Assembly (NCBI RefSeq): GCF_037893015.1
Contig: NC_133666.1
Location: forward strand, 654,648,957-654,712,956
Reading direction: 5' to 3'
Length of the DNA stretch: 64,000 nucleotides
Origin: Macrotis lagotis
Lineage: Eukaryota > Chordata > Mammalia > Peramelemorphia > Peramelidae
This document shows, piece by piece, positions 11,160 to 22,495 of the stretch (the stretch's first letter is position 1; the number at the start of each line of letters is the position of its first letter). Position numbers and translations under genes: made by a program. Under the pieces are notes generated by a model that searched no databases, was not told the DNA's origin, and saw only the letters and a program-made list of their open reading frames with translations.

Positions 11160-12900
11160 ATCCTATCCTTCATTTGGCTGATGCTAAGGAGGAGTCTCTT
11201 ATATTTTACACAGTAATTGCAAATTAACTTTCAGGTGAGTGAGGAGGAGATAGTCAGTACTAGCTGCTGAAGCTATCTGGAAAGTCTAAGGCAAGAAGTA
11301 ATTTCTGAGCTAAATTTGAAGAGCCTTAGGGATATTAAAAAGTGGAGATGTGGAGGTCAGTGCAAAGGCATGGAGAATGTAGATGGAATGAGGGACAGTA
11401 TGTAAGCAAGACTGGTGGTCCATAGAGGACACAATGGAAAGTCAGTCAAGCATTAATCATTTATTATTTCCTGCAGCTAGGTGGTGCAGTGGAGAGAGTG
11501 CCTAGCTGAGTCCAAATTCTACCTCTTATATTTACTGGGGTGGTGAAAGAGCTTAGAATGCCAAATAGAGGATTTTGATCCTAGAGGCATTAGGAAGCCA
11601 CTGGAATTTCTTGAGCAGAGGAGTGACATGGTCAGATTTGTGTTTGAGGATTATAATTTTGTAAACTGTATGGCAAGGGGATTGGAAAGAAGATAGAGAC
11701 TAGAGACACAGAGATCAAGCGAGCAGGCTATTGGAACAGTGTAGGCAAAAGTTAGTGAGGGTCTGAACTAGGATAGAAGTTCTGTGTCTGTGCAGAAAAG
11801 GAGAAGAATGAAATATAGTGGAAATAAAATCATCAAAACTTGGTAACTAATTGGATGTATGGAATGATAGTACTTTCAATAAAAACCGGAAAGTTCAGAA
11901 AAACGAATGCGTTTGGGAGAAGAGAGTGTGTTCTGCTTTGGATATGTTGACTTGGCTTGGAAATGCCTAACTAATGAGAGTGATGATGAGAGCTAGGCCT
12001 GGATTTATAGATGTGGGAGTTCTTTGCCTTGAGTTCATAATTGAACTTAGGGGAGCTGATGAGGTCACCATATGAGAGAATAAAGAAAGGAAATGAGAAG
12101 AGGACTCAGGACAGAGCCTTAGGAGACACACAAAATTAGGGGGTAGGGCCCAGATGATCTTTGAAGTCTGAGAAGGAATACCCACGCACGTAGGAGAACT
12201 AAGTGTTAACAGGGTCATAAAAACTTAGAGAGGAGAGAGTATGTACTGAAGGAAGAGAACAGTCAAGTATCAGATACATCAAAGATGTCAAGAAGAATGA
12301 AGACTGAGAAACTCTGCTTGTATTTTATAATTAAGAATTATTGGTAGTCCAAATGTGTTCCAAAGTATAGGTGAAAGGTTAGGAAATTTACTTCATGGAA
12401 GAGGTGGTGGACTATGGGTGTAGATCAGTAAATAAACTCTCAACTTGATTAAAGAGTTGATTCGTTTTACTGAATTTTTTTTATCCTTTGCTTTTTAAAC
12501 ACTTTTTTTTTTAATTACAAAGGATGATTTGTTAGGTCAGGGAAAGAGAGGGAAACATATTTGGAAATAAAGTTGTTGTAAAGCTAAAAGATGGAAAAAA
12601 AAATTTTACAAGATGATTGGTGACTTTGGAAAGAAAAATTTCAGTTGAATGATGGGGATGGCAACTAGACCACAGGGGGTTGTGAAGTGAGTGAGAGTAG
12701 AGGAAGCAGAAACCACAAGTGTAGATTGCATTTTTTTTTAGGAGGAGTGTGAAAGGAAGGAGAAATATATGGGTGAGTAGTTGAGTCAAGTGAGGGCTTT
12801 TTAAGACCTGTTAGGAACTCGGCATTTTGGGGGGTAGTCATCAGAGATGGAGCCAACAGATAGCAAATGAAGAAACATCAGAGATGGGCACAATTTAAGG
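11160..12900 (-). repeat. Long L2 LINE remnant, antisense
   Basis: Ordered antisense L2 phrases: GTGCAAAGGCATGGAGAATG, GAAGCCACTGGAATTTCTTG, GAGTGACATGGTCAGATTTG, ATATGTTGACTTGG, TGATGAGGTCACCATATGAG, ACAGAGCCTTAGGAGACAC. A short SINE head piece sits at 11473-11530. Broken frames only. Confidence 0.75.
11473..11530 (+). repeat. SINE head fragment
   Basis: GCAGCTAGGTGGTGCAGTGG, then divergent sequence; truncated. Confidence 0.7.
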
Positions 12901-13189
12901 GTGGGGAGGGGGAATGCAATTTTAGGGTACAGGTAGAAGAATTGCCCTCACTTTACTTATTTGTAAAATTATGTCTTGACCTAGCTCTCTCAGATCTTGG
13001 TTAATTCTAAATGATCAGGACATTATAGAATCCTGTAGCTCAACCTTCTCATTTTATATAGATGGGAAAACCGCACCAGAGAGTTCTCAAAGGCAGACTT
13101 ATGCCTTGGTTTTTGGTAAATATTTAAGCAAAATCTAAACACTACAAAATCCTTTGCTTTCCTCTTAAGAGTTAACATTTTTGAAAAGT

Positions 13190-14290
13190 CAATTGGGAGA
13201 AACAGTCAAGAATAATATTTCATAATAATAGCTCACATACAAACATCCTTCCTGTCTACTTATGGTCAGTATCACCTCCCTCCTTCCTGACCACAGATCA
13301 GTAAAAAGCAGCCCTGTGGTGTGAGGTGTATGTTTGTGTCTGTATAAACTTAGCCCAAGGCAGGGTCCAAATGGAAATTCTCTGCCCAGTGTTGCCACCA
13401 TTTGAGTACTTTTTTGCCCCTGTCAGCTAGAGGAACAGGAAGAGGGTTCTGCCTTCCCCAGACACTGTCCTCAGTCTCCTCCCTGGCCCCAATGGTTTGA
13501 TGGAACCCAGCTGGCCTGGAGGTGAGGCAGGCTGGAAAGGAGGAGTCAAATTATCCGAGCTGAACCAAGCTCCGTAATGAAGCTTTGTACCTATAACCTA
13601 TTCTGGGAATAAGTCAGACAGTTGTAGACTCGGAGGTACCCGGAGGCTGGCTGTCCGGGACTAGTTGTGAAGAACTTTGCCTGCTTCCAGCCCACCCCAA
13701 CCCCTCCTTAGCCCAGCCAGCTGTTTCTGGTTAAACATTTGCTGCAGGCCTGTAGGCCCAGCTCACTCTGGAACCATTTCCCAGAAGGCAAAGGCAGAAT
13801 GAAGCAAGCAAATATTGGGATAACTGCCTGTCCCCCTCAGCCCTGCTCCCCACCCTGTGTCTGCCTCTCCTGCCCCAACAGCTGTTATCATGGCTCCCCA
13901 TCATGACATGATGTCCAAAGGGCCTTGGACAAACCATTCCCAGGACCTTAGTTACTCCACTTATTGTATCCCAGGGACATGCTCACCCCAGTTCCCCCCT
14001 CTCTTCTTCTCCCCAACAAAAGGTCTCAACCTTTTGGGAGCAAGCTCAACAGATTCTCTGGCTGCTAAGAGTTTCATTTCAGTTCTGTTTCAAGGTCAGA
14101 TTGGGAGACCAAAACATCAGTTCTCAAAGTGCTGCTGCTCTCTTGTAAGTAAGCAGGGCATAACTGGAATTCCCCTTGTGCATTCCTGCCTCCCGAGTTC
14201 AGCTGGCGCCTCTCCCCCTGGACCCCTCCCACCCACACCCCTGAGGAAGCTGCCAGAAGCACAGGACAAGAACCAGACTGGTGGGGGTTT
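13190..14290 (+). promoter_or_regulatory. Repeat-free block, candidate ZAP70 promoter / untranslated first exon
   Basis: This is the largest stretch upstream of the gene without recognisable repeats and it is GC-richer than its surroundings. It holds four CAGCTG E-boxes (13508, 13718, 13879, 14200), an ETS-like ACAGGAAG near 13435, a TGTGGT RUNX-like site near 13315, and good splice-donor candidates GAG|GTGAGG near 13515 and GTAAGT at 14145. It lies about 10-11 kb before the coding start, similar to the distance I recall between the human untranslated first exon and the coding exons. Motif matches are short and could be chance; no transcript evidence is available. Confidence 0.35.
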
Positions 14291-14810
14291 GTCAGACTCC
14301 TATAGACTACATACAATGTCAGAGCTGGGGGTGAACTTAGAATACAGAATGTTAGAAATGGAAAGGAACTTATAAGATGGATCATAGAGTATCAGAGATG
14401 TGCGCTGGTAGAACATAAAACAAAGAATCTGAGCTGGGGGATGGAGGGGCGGATCCTTAGAAAATGTATGGCAGAGTTGGAAGGGGCCTTTAGAACATTA
14501 AGAACACCTTGTTCAGGCGTGGCTAGGTGACGCAGTGGATAGAGCACAGGCCCCTGGAGTCAGGAGTACCTGGGTTCAAAATCGGTCTCAGACACTTAAT
14601 AATTACCTAGCTGTGTGGTCTTGGGCAAGCCACTTAACCCCATTTGCCTTGCAAAAAAAAAACCAAACTTAAAAAGAACACCTTGTTCAACCCTTTCATT
14701 TTACAGATGGACAACTAAGGCCCAGAGAAGCAGAGTGACTTGCCTAAGGTCATATAGCAAAACAGTAAAATCTGATCTAGAACCTAGGCTTCTTGATGAC
14801 CTGGCCTGGG
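14290..14810 (-). repeat. MIR/CR1-tail-like repeats, antisense, split by a SINE
   Basis: AGAGCTGGGGGTGAACTTAG, then CAGAGTTGGAAGGGGCC, continued after the SINE by TTTTACAGATGGACAACTAAG and GACTTGCCTAAGGTCATATAG. Confidence 0.7.
14516..14673 (+). repeat. Young tRNA-derived SINE with 16-bp target-site duplication
   Basis: Sense copy inserted in an older MIR; AAGAACACCTTGTTCA occurs at 14500 and 14674. Confidence 0.95.
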
Positions 14811-14910
14811 ATTCTTTTCATTAAATCAGATTGTCTCTACATGCTTTCAGTGAAGAGTGTTAAGGTTGGGTCCTCTCATTTAGGACTCCCTCATTCCTCT
14901 GCCATTTTTA

Positions 14911-15059
14911 TTGTTTTTGCTTTTTATTTTTGCAAAATAAGAAGTGACTTGCCCAAGGTCACACAGCTAGGTAATTATTAAGTGTCCAAGGCTGAATTTG
15001 AACTCAGGTCCTCCTGACTTTAGGGCCCATGCTGTATCTACTGTGCCACCTGGGTGCCC
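14911..15059 (-). repeat. tRNA-derived SINE with target-site duplication
   Basis: Antisense copy flanked by CCTCTGCCATTTTTA at 14896 and about 15061. Confidence 0.92.
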
Positions 15060-15079
15060 CTCCTCTGCCATTTTTAGAG

Positions 15080-15290
15080 GCAGTGCCAAGTAATAGAAAC
15101 CATCTTGAATTTGGAGTCCTTCTGTGACCTTGAAACAAACACATCATTACTCTGGGACTCTTTCATTTGTAAATTAATAGTAATAATATAACCCTTATAT
15201 TATCTACCTCCCCTGGGTTTTGAAGAGGAAGGTACTTTATAAATGGGATTCATTCTGCCTAAAACCAGGAGGTTTGTACCAATTAATCTC
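15080..15290 (+). repeat. MIR SINE, degraded
   Basis: TTGAATTTGGAGTCCTTC, CTCTGGGACTCTTTC and a tail near GAAGGTACTTTATAAAT. Confidence 0.6.
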
Positions 15291-15449
15291 AAAAGTCTCT
15301 ACCCTCTCTGAATCCATGAGCTACTCAGATGAGAACACCTAGCTTGGGAGTTCTGGGGTAGGATGGGCTGAGGAAGTCTCATGGTGATCAGAGATAGGTA
15401 GGACTGGGCCCTGGACCTAGCTAGACCCTTGGAAGGGATTAGATCTTGC

Positions 15450-16310
15450 CTTTGCAGTCTAATTCAGTTCTATAAACATTTTCTGTGCTTATTAAGATAC
15501 TGTGCTAAGAGTTGGGGACTCAAGAAGAAAAAAAAGACAAAAGCATGGTGCCTGCCCATAAGGAGGGGAAAAAACATGTAAATAATTGTGTGCATACAAG
15601 ATAGATATATCATATATATGACATATGTAATAATTATAGATATTAGATGAAAGGTAAAGCATTAATGTAGAATAATCTGTAAAGGTAAGTTAGAAATACA
15701 AACCCAAGGGGTAGCTAGGTGGTGCAGTGGATAGAGCACAGGCCTTGGAGTCAGGAGTACATGGGTTCAAATCCAGTCTCAGACATTTAATAATGACCTA
15801 GCTGTGTGGCCTTGGGTAAGCCACTTAACCCCACTGCCTTGAAAAATCTAAAAAAAAAAAAAAAAGAAAAAAAGAAATACAAACCCCCCAAACTAGGACA
15901 ATCCCTACATTCAAGGAGCTTACATTCTACTGAATTTAGGTGAATACAAAGTAGATACAGGGAAATACAAAGTAATTCAACAAGAATGAGGTGGTACCAG
16001 GAAAGGCTCCTCCAGATCTATCAAGATGGCACTAGCATGTCCATGGGTTCAGAAAAACATTGATTTTTAGAGCTGGAAGTAGTCTCAGAAGCCATTGAGT
16101 TCAGCATTTTCATTTTCTATGAAGAAAGCTAAAGATTTTAAGAGGTACAGGAGAGGAAGGAGGAGGAGAATATTTCAGATCCAGGCAAGGAGAAAGAAAT
16201 ACATGAGATGGCTTGAGGTGAGGCAGGACCACTAGTAGACCAGTTTGGTTGGGACAGAAAGTCCACGAAGGGTAGTCTATGCAATTAAACTAGAAAGGTT
16301 TGTGGAAGTA
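15450..16310 (-). repeat. L2 LINE remnant, antisense, split by a SINE
   Basis: GATACTGTGCTAAGAGTTGG, CAAGGAGCTTACATTCTACTG, CAGGAAAGGCTCCTCCAG, GATGGCTTGAGGTGAGGC. Confidence 0.65.
15706..15872 (+). repeat. Young tRNA-derived SINE
   Basis: GGGTAGCTAGGTGGTGCAG to a long A-rich tail; AGAAATACAAACCC flanks both ends (15692, 15873). Confidence 0.94.
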
Positions 16311-16329
16311 AAATTGCGATGGATTTCAT

Positions 16330-16959
16330 TCTTGTTTTTTTTTTCCTGTCTTCGTAAAATATTTTTTTAGGCTTCTATTATCCCTCCCTTCTACATTCTG
16401 TCTTCCCAACCCCAACCCGAAACAATATAAATGAAAGTGAAGACCTTCCTAACAAACATAAATAGTCCAGAAAAACAATTTCACATTGGTCACATCCAGA
16501 TTAACGCCTTCCTCTGAATGCTTAATTCTACAGCCTCTCTGGCACATATACTTTATCCCCCCTCTTCTAGAAATCTGGTTTCATCACAGAGAGTCTTTTT
16601 AAGACTTTTAAAGAAGAGACTACAAGAATGTCACATTGTCCTCCTAGTTCTGCTCACTTTACCTGGCTTTGGTTCCTGTAATTCTTCTCAGTTCCCTCTG
16701 AAAAAGTCCATTTTGTCATTTCAGATGGTGTAATGATATTCCATTGCATCCATTAGCCACAACTCGTTTGGCTATTTTCCAGTCGATGGGCACCTCTTAG
16801 GTCCAGTTCTTTGCTTTCACAAAAAGAGCTGCTATAAATATTTTTGTACCTATGGGGTTCTTTACTTTTTTTCTTAGACCTCCTTGGAGTAAAAATCAAG
16901 TAGTGGTATTGTTGTGACAATGGGTATGCTGATTATATAATCGGGCAGGGTAATAGTTT
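16330..16959 (-). mobile_element. L1 3'-end fragment, antisense
   Basis: Diverged copy with TAATGATATTCCATTGCATCC, GAGCTGCTATAAATATTTTTG and AAGTAGTGGTATTGTTG. Confidence 0.75.
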
Positions 16960-16972
16960 TATGGAAATTTTC

Positions 16973-17107
16973 TTTTCTTTCTTTTTTTTTTAGATTTTTG
17001 GCAAGGCAATGGGGTTAAGTGACTTGCCCAAGGTCACCCAGTTAGGTAATTATTAAGTGTCTGAGGTCAAATTTGAACTCAGGTCCTCTTGACTCCAGGG
17101 TTGGTGC
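16973..17107 (-). repeat. tRNA-derived SINE, 5'-truncated
   Basis: Antisense copy flanked by TATGGAAATTTTC at 16960 and 17108. Confidence 0.92.
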
Positions 17108-17119
17108 TATGGAAATTTT

Positions 17120-17600
17120 CAGTGATCAACTGAAGATTTTGAATTTTACCTTAGAAGCAATCGGAAACTACAGAACTTTTTTTTATTTTTTTATTTTTTA
17201 TGAGTTTTTTTTGCAAGGCAAATGGGGTTAAGTGGCTTGCCCAAGGCCACACAGCTAGGTAATTATTAAGTGTCTGAGACCAGATTTGAACCCAGGTACT
17301 CCTGACTCCAGGGCCGGTGCTTTATCCACTATGCCACCTAGCCACCCCTGCAGAACATTTTTAAGGCAGGAAGTGAAGAGATCAAATCTGTGTTTTAGTA
17401 ATATCCATTTACTATTTATGGAGACAAAGTGATAAGGAGAGAGGCTGGAAATAGAGGAACCAACCCTAACTAAAATCTCCTAGGTGAGAGATGATGAGAC
17501 CTTGAACTAAAGATGTCTATAAAAGTGGAGAGAAGGGAACAAATGTAACATAAAGTTAGAAGGCTGAAATAGCAAAACTTGGGTAACTGATTAAGTAAGA
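17120..17600 (-). repeat. L2 LINE fragment, antisense, split by a SINE
   Basis: GAATTTTACCTTAGAAGCAATC before the SINE and GTGAAGAGATCAAATCTGTG after it. Confidence 0.6.
17184..17348 (-). repeat. Young tRNA-derived SINE
   Basis: Full antisense copy with a T-rich start and CCACCTAGCCACCCC at the end; imperfect flanks CAGAACTTTTTTT and CAGAACATTTTT. Confidence 0.92.
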
Positions 17601-17700
17601 GATCATAGATTTGAAGCTGGAAAGGACCTTTGGGGTCATTTATTCCAATCTCCTCATTTTGCATATGAGGAAACTGAGGCCCATGAAGACTTGTATATGA
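17601..17700 (-). repeat. MIR-like SINE fragment, antisense
   Basis: AGATCATAGATTTGAAGCTGG and GAGGAAACTGAGGCCC. Confidence 0.75.
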
Positions 17701-18581
17701 GAAATAAATGACAATTCTTGGGCACTCTTTCCACAGCACTATGGAAGATTCTAGAGAAAGGGGAGGAAATACATTTGTAGATTTTGAGCCAATGAAAAAA
17801 CTCTTGTCAAGCTAATGCAGGGGTCCCTGATAGGCATTCTGGTTGGCAGTATGAGAACTTGACAAAATGGGCATAGGAGAAAAAGCTGAAAGGGGCATCA
17901 GCCAATGGAGAGAACCCAGGTCCTCCTGACTCCAGGGCCAGTGCTCTACCTAGCCGCTCCTTACTGGGGACACTTTAATAGGTATCATATGTGAAGACAG
18001 TCTATAAAGTAAGTCAACTACAAGTCTAGAGGTAAAATGCAGGATTAAGATTTGTATTCCTAGTTTTCCTTGGCTCTGTTTAATCCCTAGGAATAGACAA
18101 GGTCTTCTATTTTTACTCTCCTGGCTGAGCAAAGCCCCATCTCTCTCCTACCTTCTATGTCTTGAGTCATTTCCATGATTCTCTCTTGGCCTAGTTCCTC
18201 CCTTTCTCTTAGTGAGCTTGCCCTTCTATCCCCCAACTCCACAAGGTTCTCTCTTGTCTACTCAACTGTGATACTGAATCCCCAAACAAAGGAATTCTTC
18301 AGGATTGGAGGTGGGAGTGAGGAAGATAAGGATAGCATTACCCAACAGATTACAGGCTGGTGCCTGAACTTGAACTCCCAAACCCAACCAGTCCTAGGAT
18401 ATTAGGTTTGATCTTCAAGGGGCCTCTGAGGTTATCTAGTCTGTGGCTTGTAGAATGTATAGCAACCACACCCTGGTACAACCGTCATGGCAGGTGGGTT
18501 AAACTAGGCTAAAGATAATTAACAGGCCTCAAACCCATTGATGATTTATGGGAATGACTACCCCAAGCATATGAAGCCATT
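17701..18581. other. Mostly unassigned DNA
   Basis: A 50-base antisense SINE head (CAGGTCCTCCTGACTCCAGG) lies at 17912-17960; the remainder holds no recognised feature. Confidence 0.5.
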
Positions 18582-18589
18582 ACCTAGCG

Positions 18590-18834
18590 CAGGGTTGGGT
18601 AACTTTTTTTGCCAAGATTTTTTTTTAATATTTATAACATCATTTGTGGGTCATTCAATATTATCGACATAAAAATTAGCCTGCTGTATTTGGTCAAACA
18701 TTTAATTAATTCACCCCTAAAAAGCTCCTAGATTTATTGAATTTTGAATTGTGCCTGTGGTTGCTGTGGCAGCAATAGATTAAATGATTTCCTGGACCTT
18801 ATAAGGTCTGTTAGTTGGACATTCCCCACCCCTG
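18590..18834. mobile_element. hAT-type non-autonomous DNA transposon (245 bp)
   Basis: Terminal inverted repeats CAGGGTTGGGTAAC and (reverse complement of the right end) CAGGGGTGGGGAAT; flanked by 8-bp duplications ACCTAGCG / CCCTAGAG, six of eight matching with TA in the centre, as in the nnnTAnnn class of hAT targets. No coding capacity. A relative lies at 55553. Confidence 0.85.
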
Positions 18835-18842
18835 CCCTAGAG

Positions 18843-19146
18843 GAATGGGTAGATGAGACAATTTGTTCCAATGACCAAAACGGCCGCTGAAGTAAGTGTT
18901 CTGGATGGAATTTAGAGTTTGGTCAGACATGGAAGATGCCAAGGTCATTCACAGTATCTTGGGCCATTACCAGCTGTCTTGATTTTTGTCTTGCCATCAG
19001 ACCTTGATGACTCTGGAAGAGAAAGTAAGGCTGATGACTTTTCATAACTGCCACATTTAAATCCATTTCATTCAAGTCAAGACATCACCCCATAATGCCA
19101 TCGGTCCTCTTCCTAAATGAAGAATCAGCAGCAACAACAAGAGCCC
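18843..19146. other. Unassigned intergenic DNA
   Basis: Nothing recognised. Confidence 0.5.
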
Positions 19147-19260
19147 AACCCCCTCTTTTTACAGAAGAAGAGACTGGGGTCTAGAGAGGCAAAGTGACTT
19201 CCTGGCTTACACAGTTCCTTAGGTGCAGAGCTGGGACTGGAATCTTGGATAATTATTGAA
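19147..19260 (-). repeat. MIR SINE fragment, antisense
   Basis: TTTTTACAGAAGAAGAGACTG and GGTGCAGAGCTGGGACTGG. Confidence 0.75.
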
Positions 19261-19429
19261 TTACTCTTCACGTCTAGCCTGCTGCAACCTAGTGTCTGGT
19301 CCTCTTCATCCAGTAGCTTTTGGTGCTCAGAGTCAGAGAATATGTGGAATGAAGTGGGAAGGTCAAAATTCCAGCCTCCAAAGCTATTAAATTTTAAACC
19401 TTCTTAGTGTCCTAGATTCCTAGTGAAAA

Positions 19430-19655
19430 CAATGGGTCCCTTTGCAAACTTTTTTTTTTTTTGCTGAGGGAATTGGGGTTAAGTGACTAGACTAGGGTCA
19501 CACAGCTAGTAAGTGTCAAGTATTTGAAACTGTGCATTTCAAATACATAAAGTTAAATGCATGGAATTATAAAGGAAACCAATTATGCTGAAATATAGTT
19601 AAAAAATTTTTTTTCAAAGTGCATAGACCCCAGGTTGAGAACCCCTCAAATCAAG
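19430..19655. mobile_element. Old hAT (Charlie-like) relic with a SINE fragment
   Basis: AATTATAAAGGAAACCAATTA and an end CCCCAGGTTGAGAACCCCTC. An antisense SINE piece lies at 19450-19530. Four diverged relatives: 20130, 29225, 35795, 42395. Confidence 0.6.
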
Positions 19656-19779
19656 AAATTATTCAATCAGTTAATGTTTTTTTAAAATTGCCACACATAT
19701 GCAGAATGGGTTCTCTGGGACTGGAGTGGAGCAAGGTGGAGCAGATACAGAGTTTAGAAGAAAGAGGTGAGTCACAGAA

Positions 19780-20060
19780 GTAAATTATAAAAAAAGATTC
19801 ATTTGGAACCAGGAAGCCTGGGTCCAAATTTCAGCTCCTCTACCAGGTGGGTGATTTAATGAGAAAATATATGTCAAACATTAAAAGTGCTATATGCTGC
19901 TGTTGGTGAAGATGAGGAGGATGATGATGATGGTGATGATGATGGACAAGTCAATTTGCTTCTCTGGGTCTCAACTTCCTCATCTGTAAAGGGAATCTTA
20001 TGTGGTATAAAGAAACCGATCTGGGAGTTAGAAGTATTTAAGTTTCAGCCTGTGTGGCCC
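19780..20060 (+). repeat. MIR-like sequence with a GAT-rich microsatellite
   Basis: GGAACCAGGAAGCCTGGG at the start and CTCAACTTCCTCATCTGTAAA further on; between them 19908-19944 is a run of GAT/GGT triplets. Confidence 0.6.
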
Positions 20061-20129
20061 TGGTTAAGCCAACAAACCTGTCCAGAAACTTTTTAGAATT
20101 TAGAATTGGATAAGAGATCACCTAATAGT

Positions 20130-20480
20130 ATTTTTTCACCCTTTTGGGACAAGGAATCCTTCTTGGGCAGTCAGTCTGGGAAAAACTAGAGGTTCCTCAG
20201 AACAATCCTTTATTAATGAACAAAATATGTAGGCTTTTAACTTGTTTTTTTTGTTTGTTTGTTTCTTATGAGACAATGGGATTAACCCAAGTGATTTACC
20301 CAAGGTCACATAGTGTCTGAGGTCACATTTGAACTTAGGCCCTCCTGACTCCAGGGTCAGTGCTCTATCCACTGTGCCACTCAGATGCCTCCAAAATGTA
20401 GAATTTTGAAGGAAACCAATTATATTAAAATAAAGATGTAATGTTTTCGCCCATTCAAGTTCATGGACCCCTGAAGAGCC
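20130..20480. mobile_element. Old hAT (Charlie-like) relic split by a SINE
   Basis: GAAGGAAACCAATTATATT and TCATGGACCCCTGAAGAG on the right; a degenerate left half starts near CCTTTTGGGACAAGG. Confidence 0.55.
20243..20393 (-). repeat. tRNA-derived SINE
   Basis: Antisense, GAGACAATGGGATTAACCC to CCACTGTGCCACTCAGATGCC; part of the internal region is missing. Confidence 0.85.
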
Positions 20481-20565
20481 TCTGATCCATTCAAACCTCT
20501 TGTCCTACAAAGGAGCAAATTGAGGTCTAGAGAAGTCAAGGTATTTGCCCAAGATCATCTAACCA
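20480..20565 (-). repeat. MIR SINE fragment, antisense
   Basis: CAAATTGAGGTCTAGAGAAG and TTGCCCAAGATCATC. Confidence 0.65.
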
Positions 20566-20789
20566 CAAATACTGGAATGAATGAAACATTTATTTATTAT
20601 TTACCTTGAACCAGTCATTGGTGATTTGAAGTCAGGTTGTTGATCATCATTAGTATAGGGAATTCTACACTGGGCCACACAAAAGAAATTACAATCTGGA
20701 ACCTCCATTTACCAAAATGCTTTCATTAGATCACAGGACTAGGGAGAAAATTTTGTGTAAACCTTAATTAAGTATTTTATTAATTAGCA

Positions 20790-20960
20790 ATAATATTAGC
20801 TAGCATTTATATAATAGGCTAAAATTTGCAAAGTGCTTTCCAGATTTGTTATTTTATCCTCATAACCACACTAGGAGATAGGTGCTGTTATTAATCCCTC
20901 CCCTCCATTTTACAGATAAGGAAACTGAGGTAAGAATAAGTTAAATGATTAACCCAGGGA
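20790..20960 (-). repeat. MIR SINE, antisense
   Basis: CATTTTACAGATAAGGAAAC and TTTGCAAAGTGCTTTCCAG. Confidence 0.8.
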
Positions 20961-21480
20961 GACACTGGCACAGGACCATCCAGCATGGTGTGCCCTCATC
21001 AGAGAGGGTGCTGAGCTCTATAAGCAAGGCAAAATTGAAATGGGTTAAAGGAAACATGAGATATATAAATTTAGAGTAATCACCTCAGGTGTTCACAAGG
21101 ACAATTTGTGCCAACCTGTAGTAGAGAATTCTGAGCTCGTATTGGTCTCATAAGTCACAGATCAGACACACTGTAATTTGTCTCTAACACAGTGATGTCA
21201 TTTTGGTCTTCTTTGATAACAAAGGGAAAGAACCGATCAGCCATCTGATTAGCCCAGTGCCACATTAGCCCAGGATCAGTAGGAGTTTGAATAGGATTTG
21301 AATTCAGGTCTTCCTTTGTCTATTGCAGCTAAAACCCACAGTTATTATAATGCAGCCCTGACCTCAAGGAACCCCTTCCTGGAAAAGTGAGATACAAACC
21401 AATAATTTGTCTTGGGAAAAGAAATGTAAGGAGAAGCCTAACTCAAGAATTTGCTAGCTCCTAGAAAGAATAGAGGTCTT
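20961..21480. other. Unassigned DNA with an RTE-like tail fragment
   Basis: 21180-21235 carries GTGATGTCATTTTGGTCTTC followed by TTGATAACAAAGG, like the RTE 3' end seen also at 52640; 21250-21325 looks like antisense MIR. The rest is unassigned. Confidence 0.5.
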
Positions 21481-21633
21481 TCTTTTTTTTTTTTTTTGCA
21501 AGGCAGTGGGGTTAAGTGGCTTTGCCCAAGGCCACACAGCTAGGTAATTATTAAGTGTCTGAGGTCAGATTTGAACTCAGGTGCTCCTGACTCCAGGGCT
21601 GGTGCTCTATCCACTGCACCACCTAGCTGCCCC
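21481..21633 (-). repeat. Young tRNA-derived SINE
   Basis: Full antisense copy flanked by AAGAATAGAGGTCTT and AAGAATAGAGATCTT. Confidence 0.95.
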
Positions 21634-21689
21634 AAGAATAGAGATCTTAGGCTGGAACTGAGGTATGACTAACCTGGGCAGCAAGGCAT

Positions 21690-21910
21690 AATAGGGTCTT
21701 GGAGTCAGAAGATTTTGATGGCAATTCTTGCTAGCTGTGTGACTGACCCAGGACAAAATGATTCAATCTTGAAAGCTTTGCTGCCTAGCAAACAGTAAGC
21801 CTTAATAAACACTTGTTTGTTGGCATCAGTTTCCTTTTCTGTAAAATAGAGATAATACTTGCATTGCCTTTTTCACAGAGTTGCTTTGAGAAAAGTGAGT
21901 TGTAGGGCTG
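21690..21910 (+). repeat. MIR SINE
   Basis: TCTTGGAGTCAGAAGATTT and GTTTCCTTTTCTGTAAAATAG. Confidence 0.7.
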
Positions 21911-22495
21911 GTTCGGTTTATTATTCTTTTAACCCCCTGAAGCTGTGGTGATGGTGGTAGAAGTGGGGGATAATTGAGGGGGGCTGAGTGAAAAAGGCAG
22001 CTAATGGGGGTGGGGTAAGACATAGTGGTGCCTGCTGGTTTGGAGAGTGGATGGGGAAGGCTTTAAGGTTTACGAGGAGATTCCAGTCTGATGGGCAGGG
22101 GCTCAGTACATGATGAAGCCTGGCCCTAGGTGGTTGCCTCTGGAGGCCTCTAGTAGTCCTTCATTGTAGGTGGTGATGAGAGTGGAAAGGCTGCCTGCAA
22201 AGAGTGAACTGGAAGGTGCATTAGAGAGGTGATTGATAGGACAGGCCCAGGTCAGTGAAGAAGGGGAGGCATTACCAGTGTGGAACGTCCCAGGAACCAA
22301 AGCTCAGCGTTTGGAGATGGTACCTGGCCCATAAGTATTGTTTAATAGATGCTGACTGATTGGCCAGTTGTTTGGGGTAGTGGGGTGAAGAGTAGGAGGG
22401 ATAAGGATCTCCAGTGCCGGGGGCTGAATACTGAGGAGGCAGCCGACTTGGACTCGACTCTACCAGCTGGAAGGTTTTTGCTCAGACTTCTCTGA
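21911..22495. other. Largely repeat-free DNA upstream of ZAP70
   Basis: Moderate GC; only a short L2 3' end (CATAAGTATTGTTTAATAG region, 22310-22362) was recognised. Confidence 0.5.

Noticed and set aside
1..13190. Neighbouring gene ACTR1B (expected upstream)
   Set aside because: No actin-family sequence was recognised on either strand.
13857..14375. 172-codon open frame on the + strand
   Set aside because: No family resemblance, ends in an antisense MIR-like repeat, and a competing frame exists on the other strand; likely chance in GC-richer DNA.
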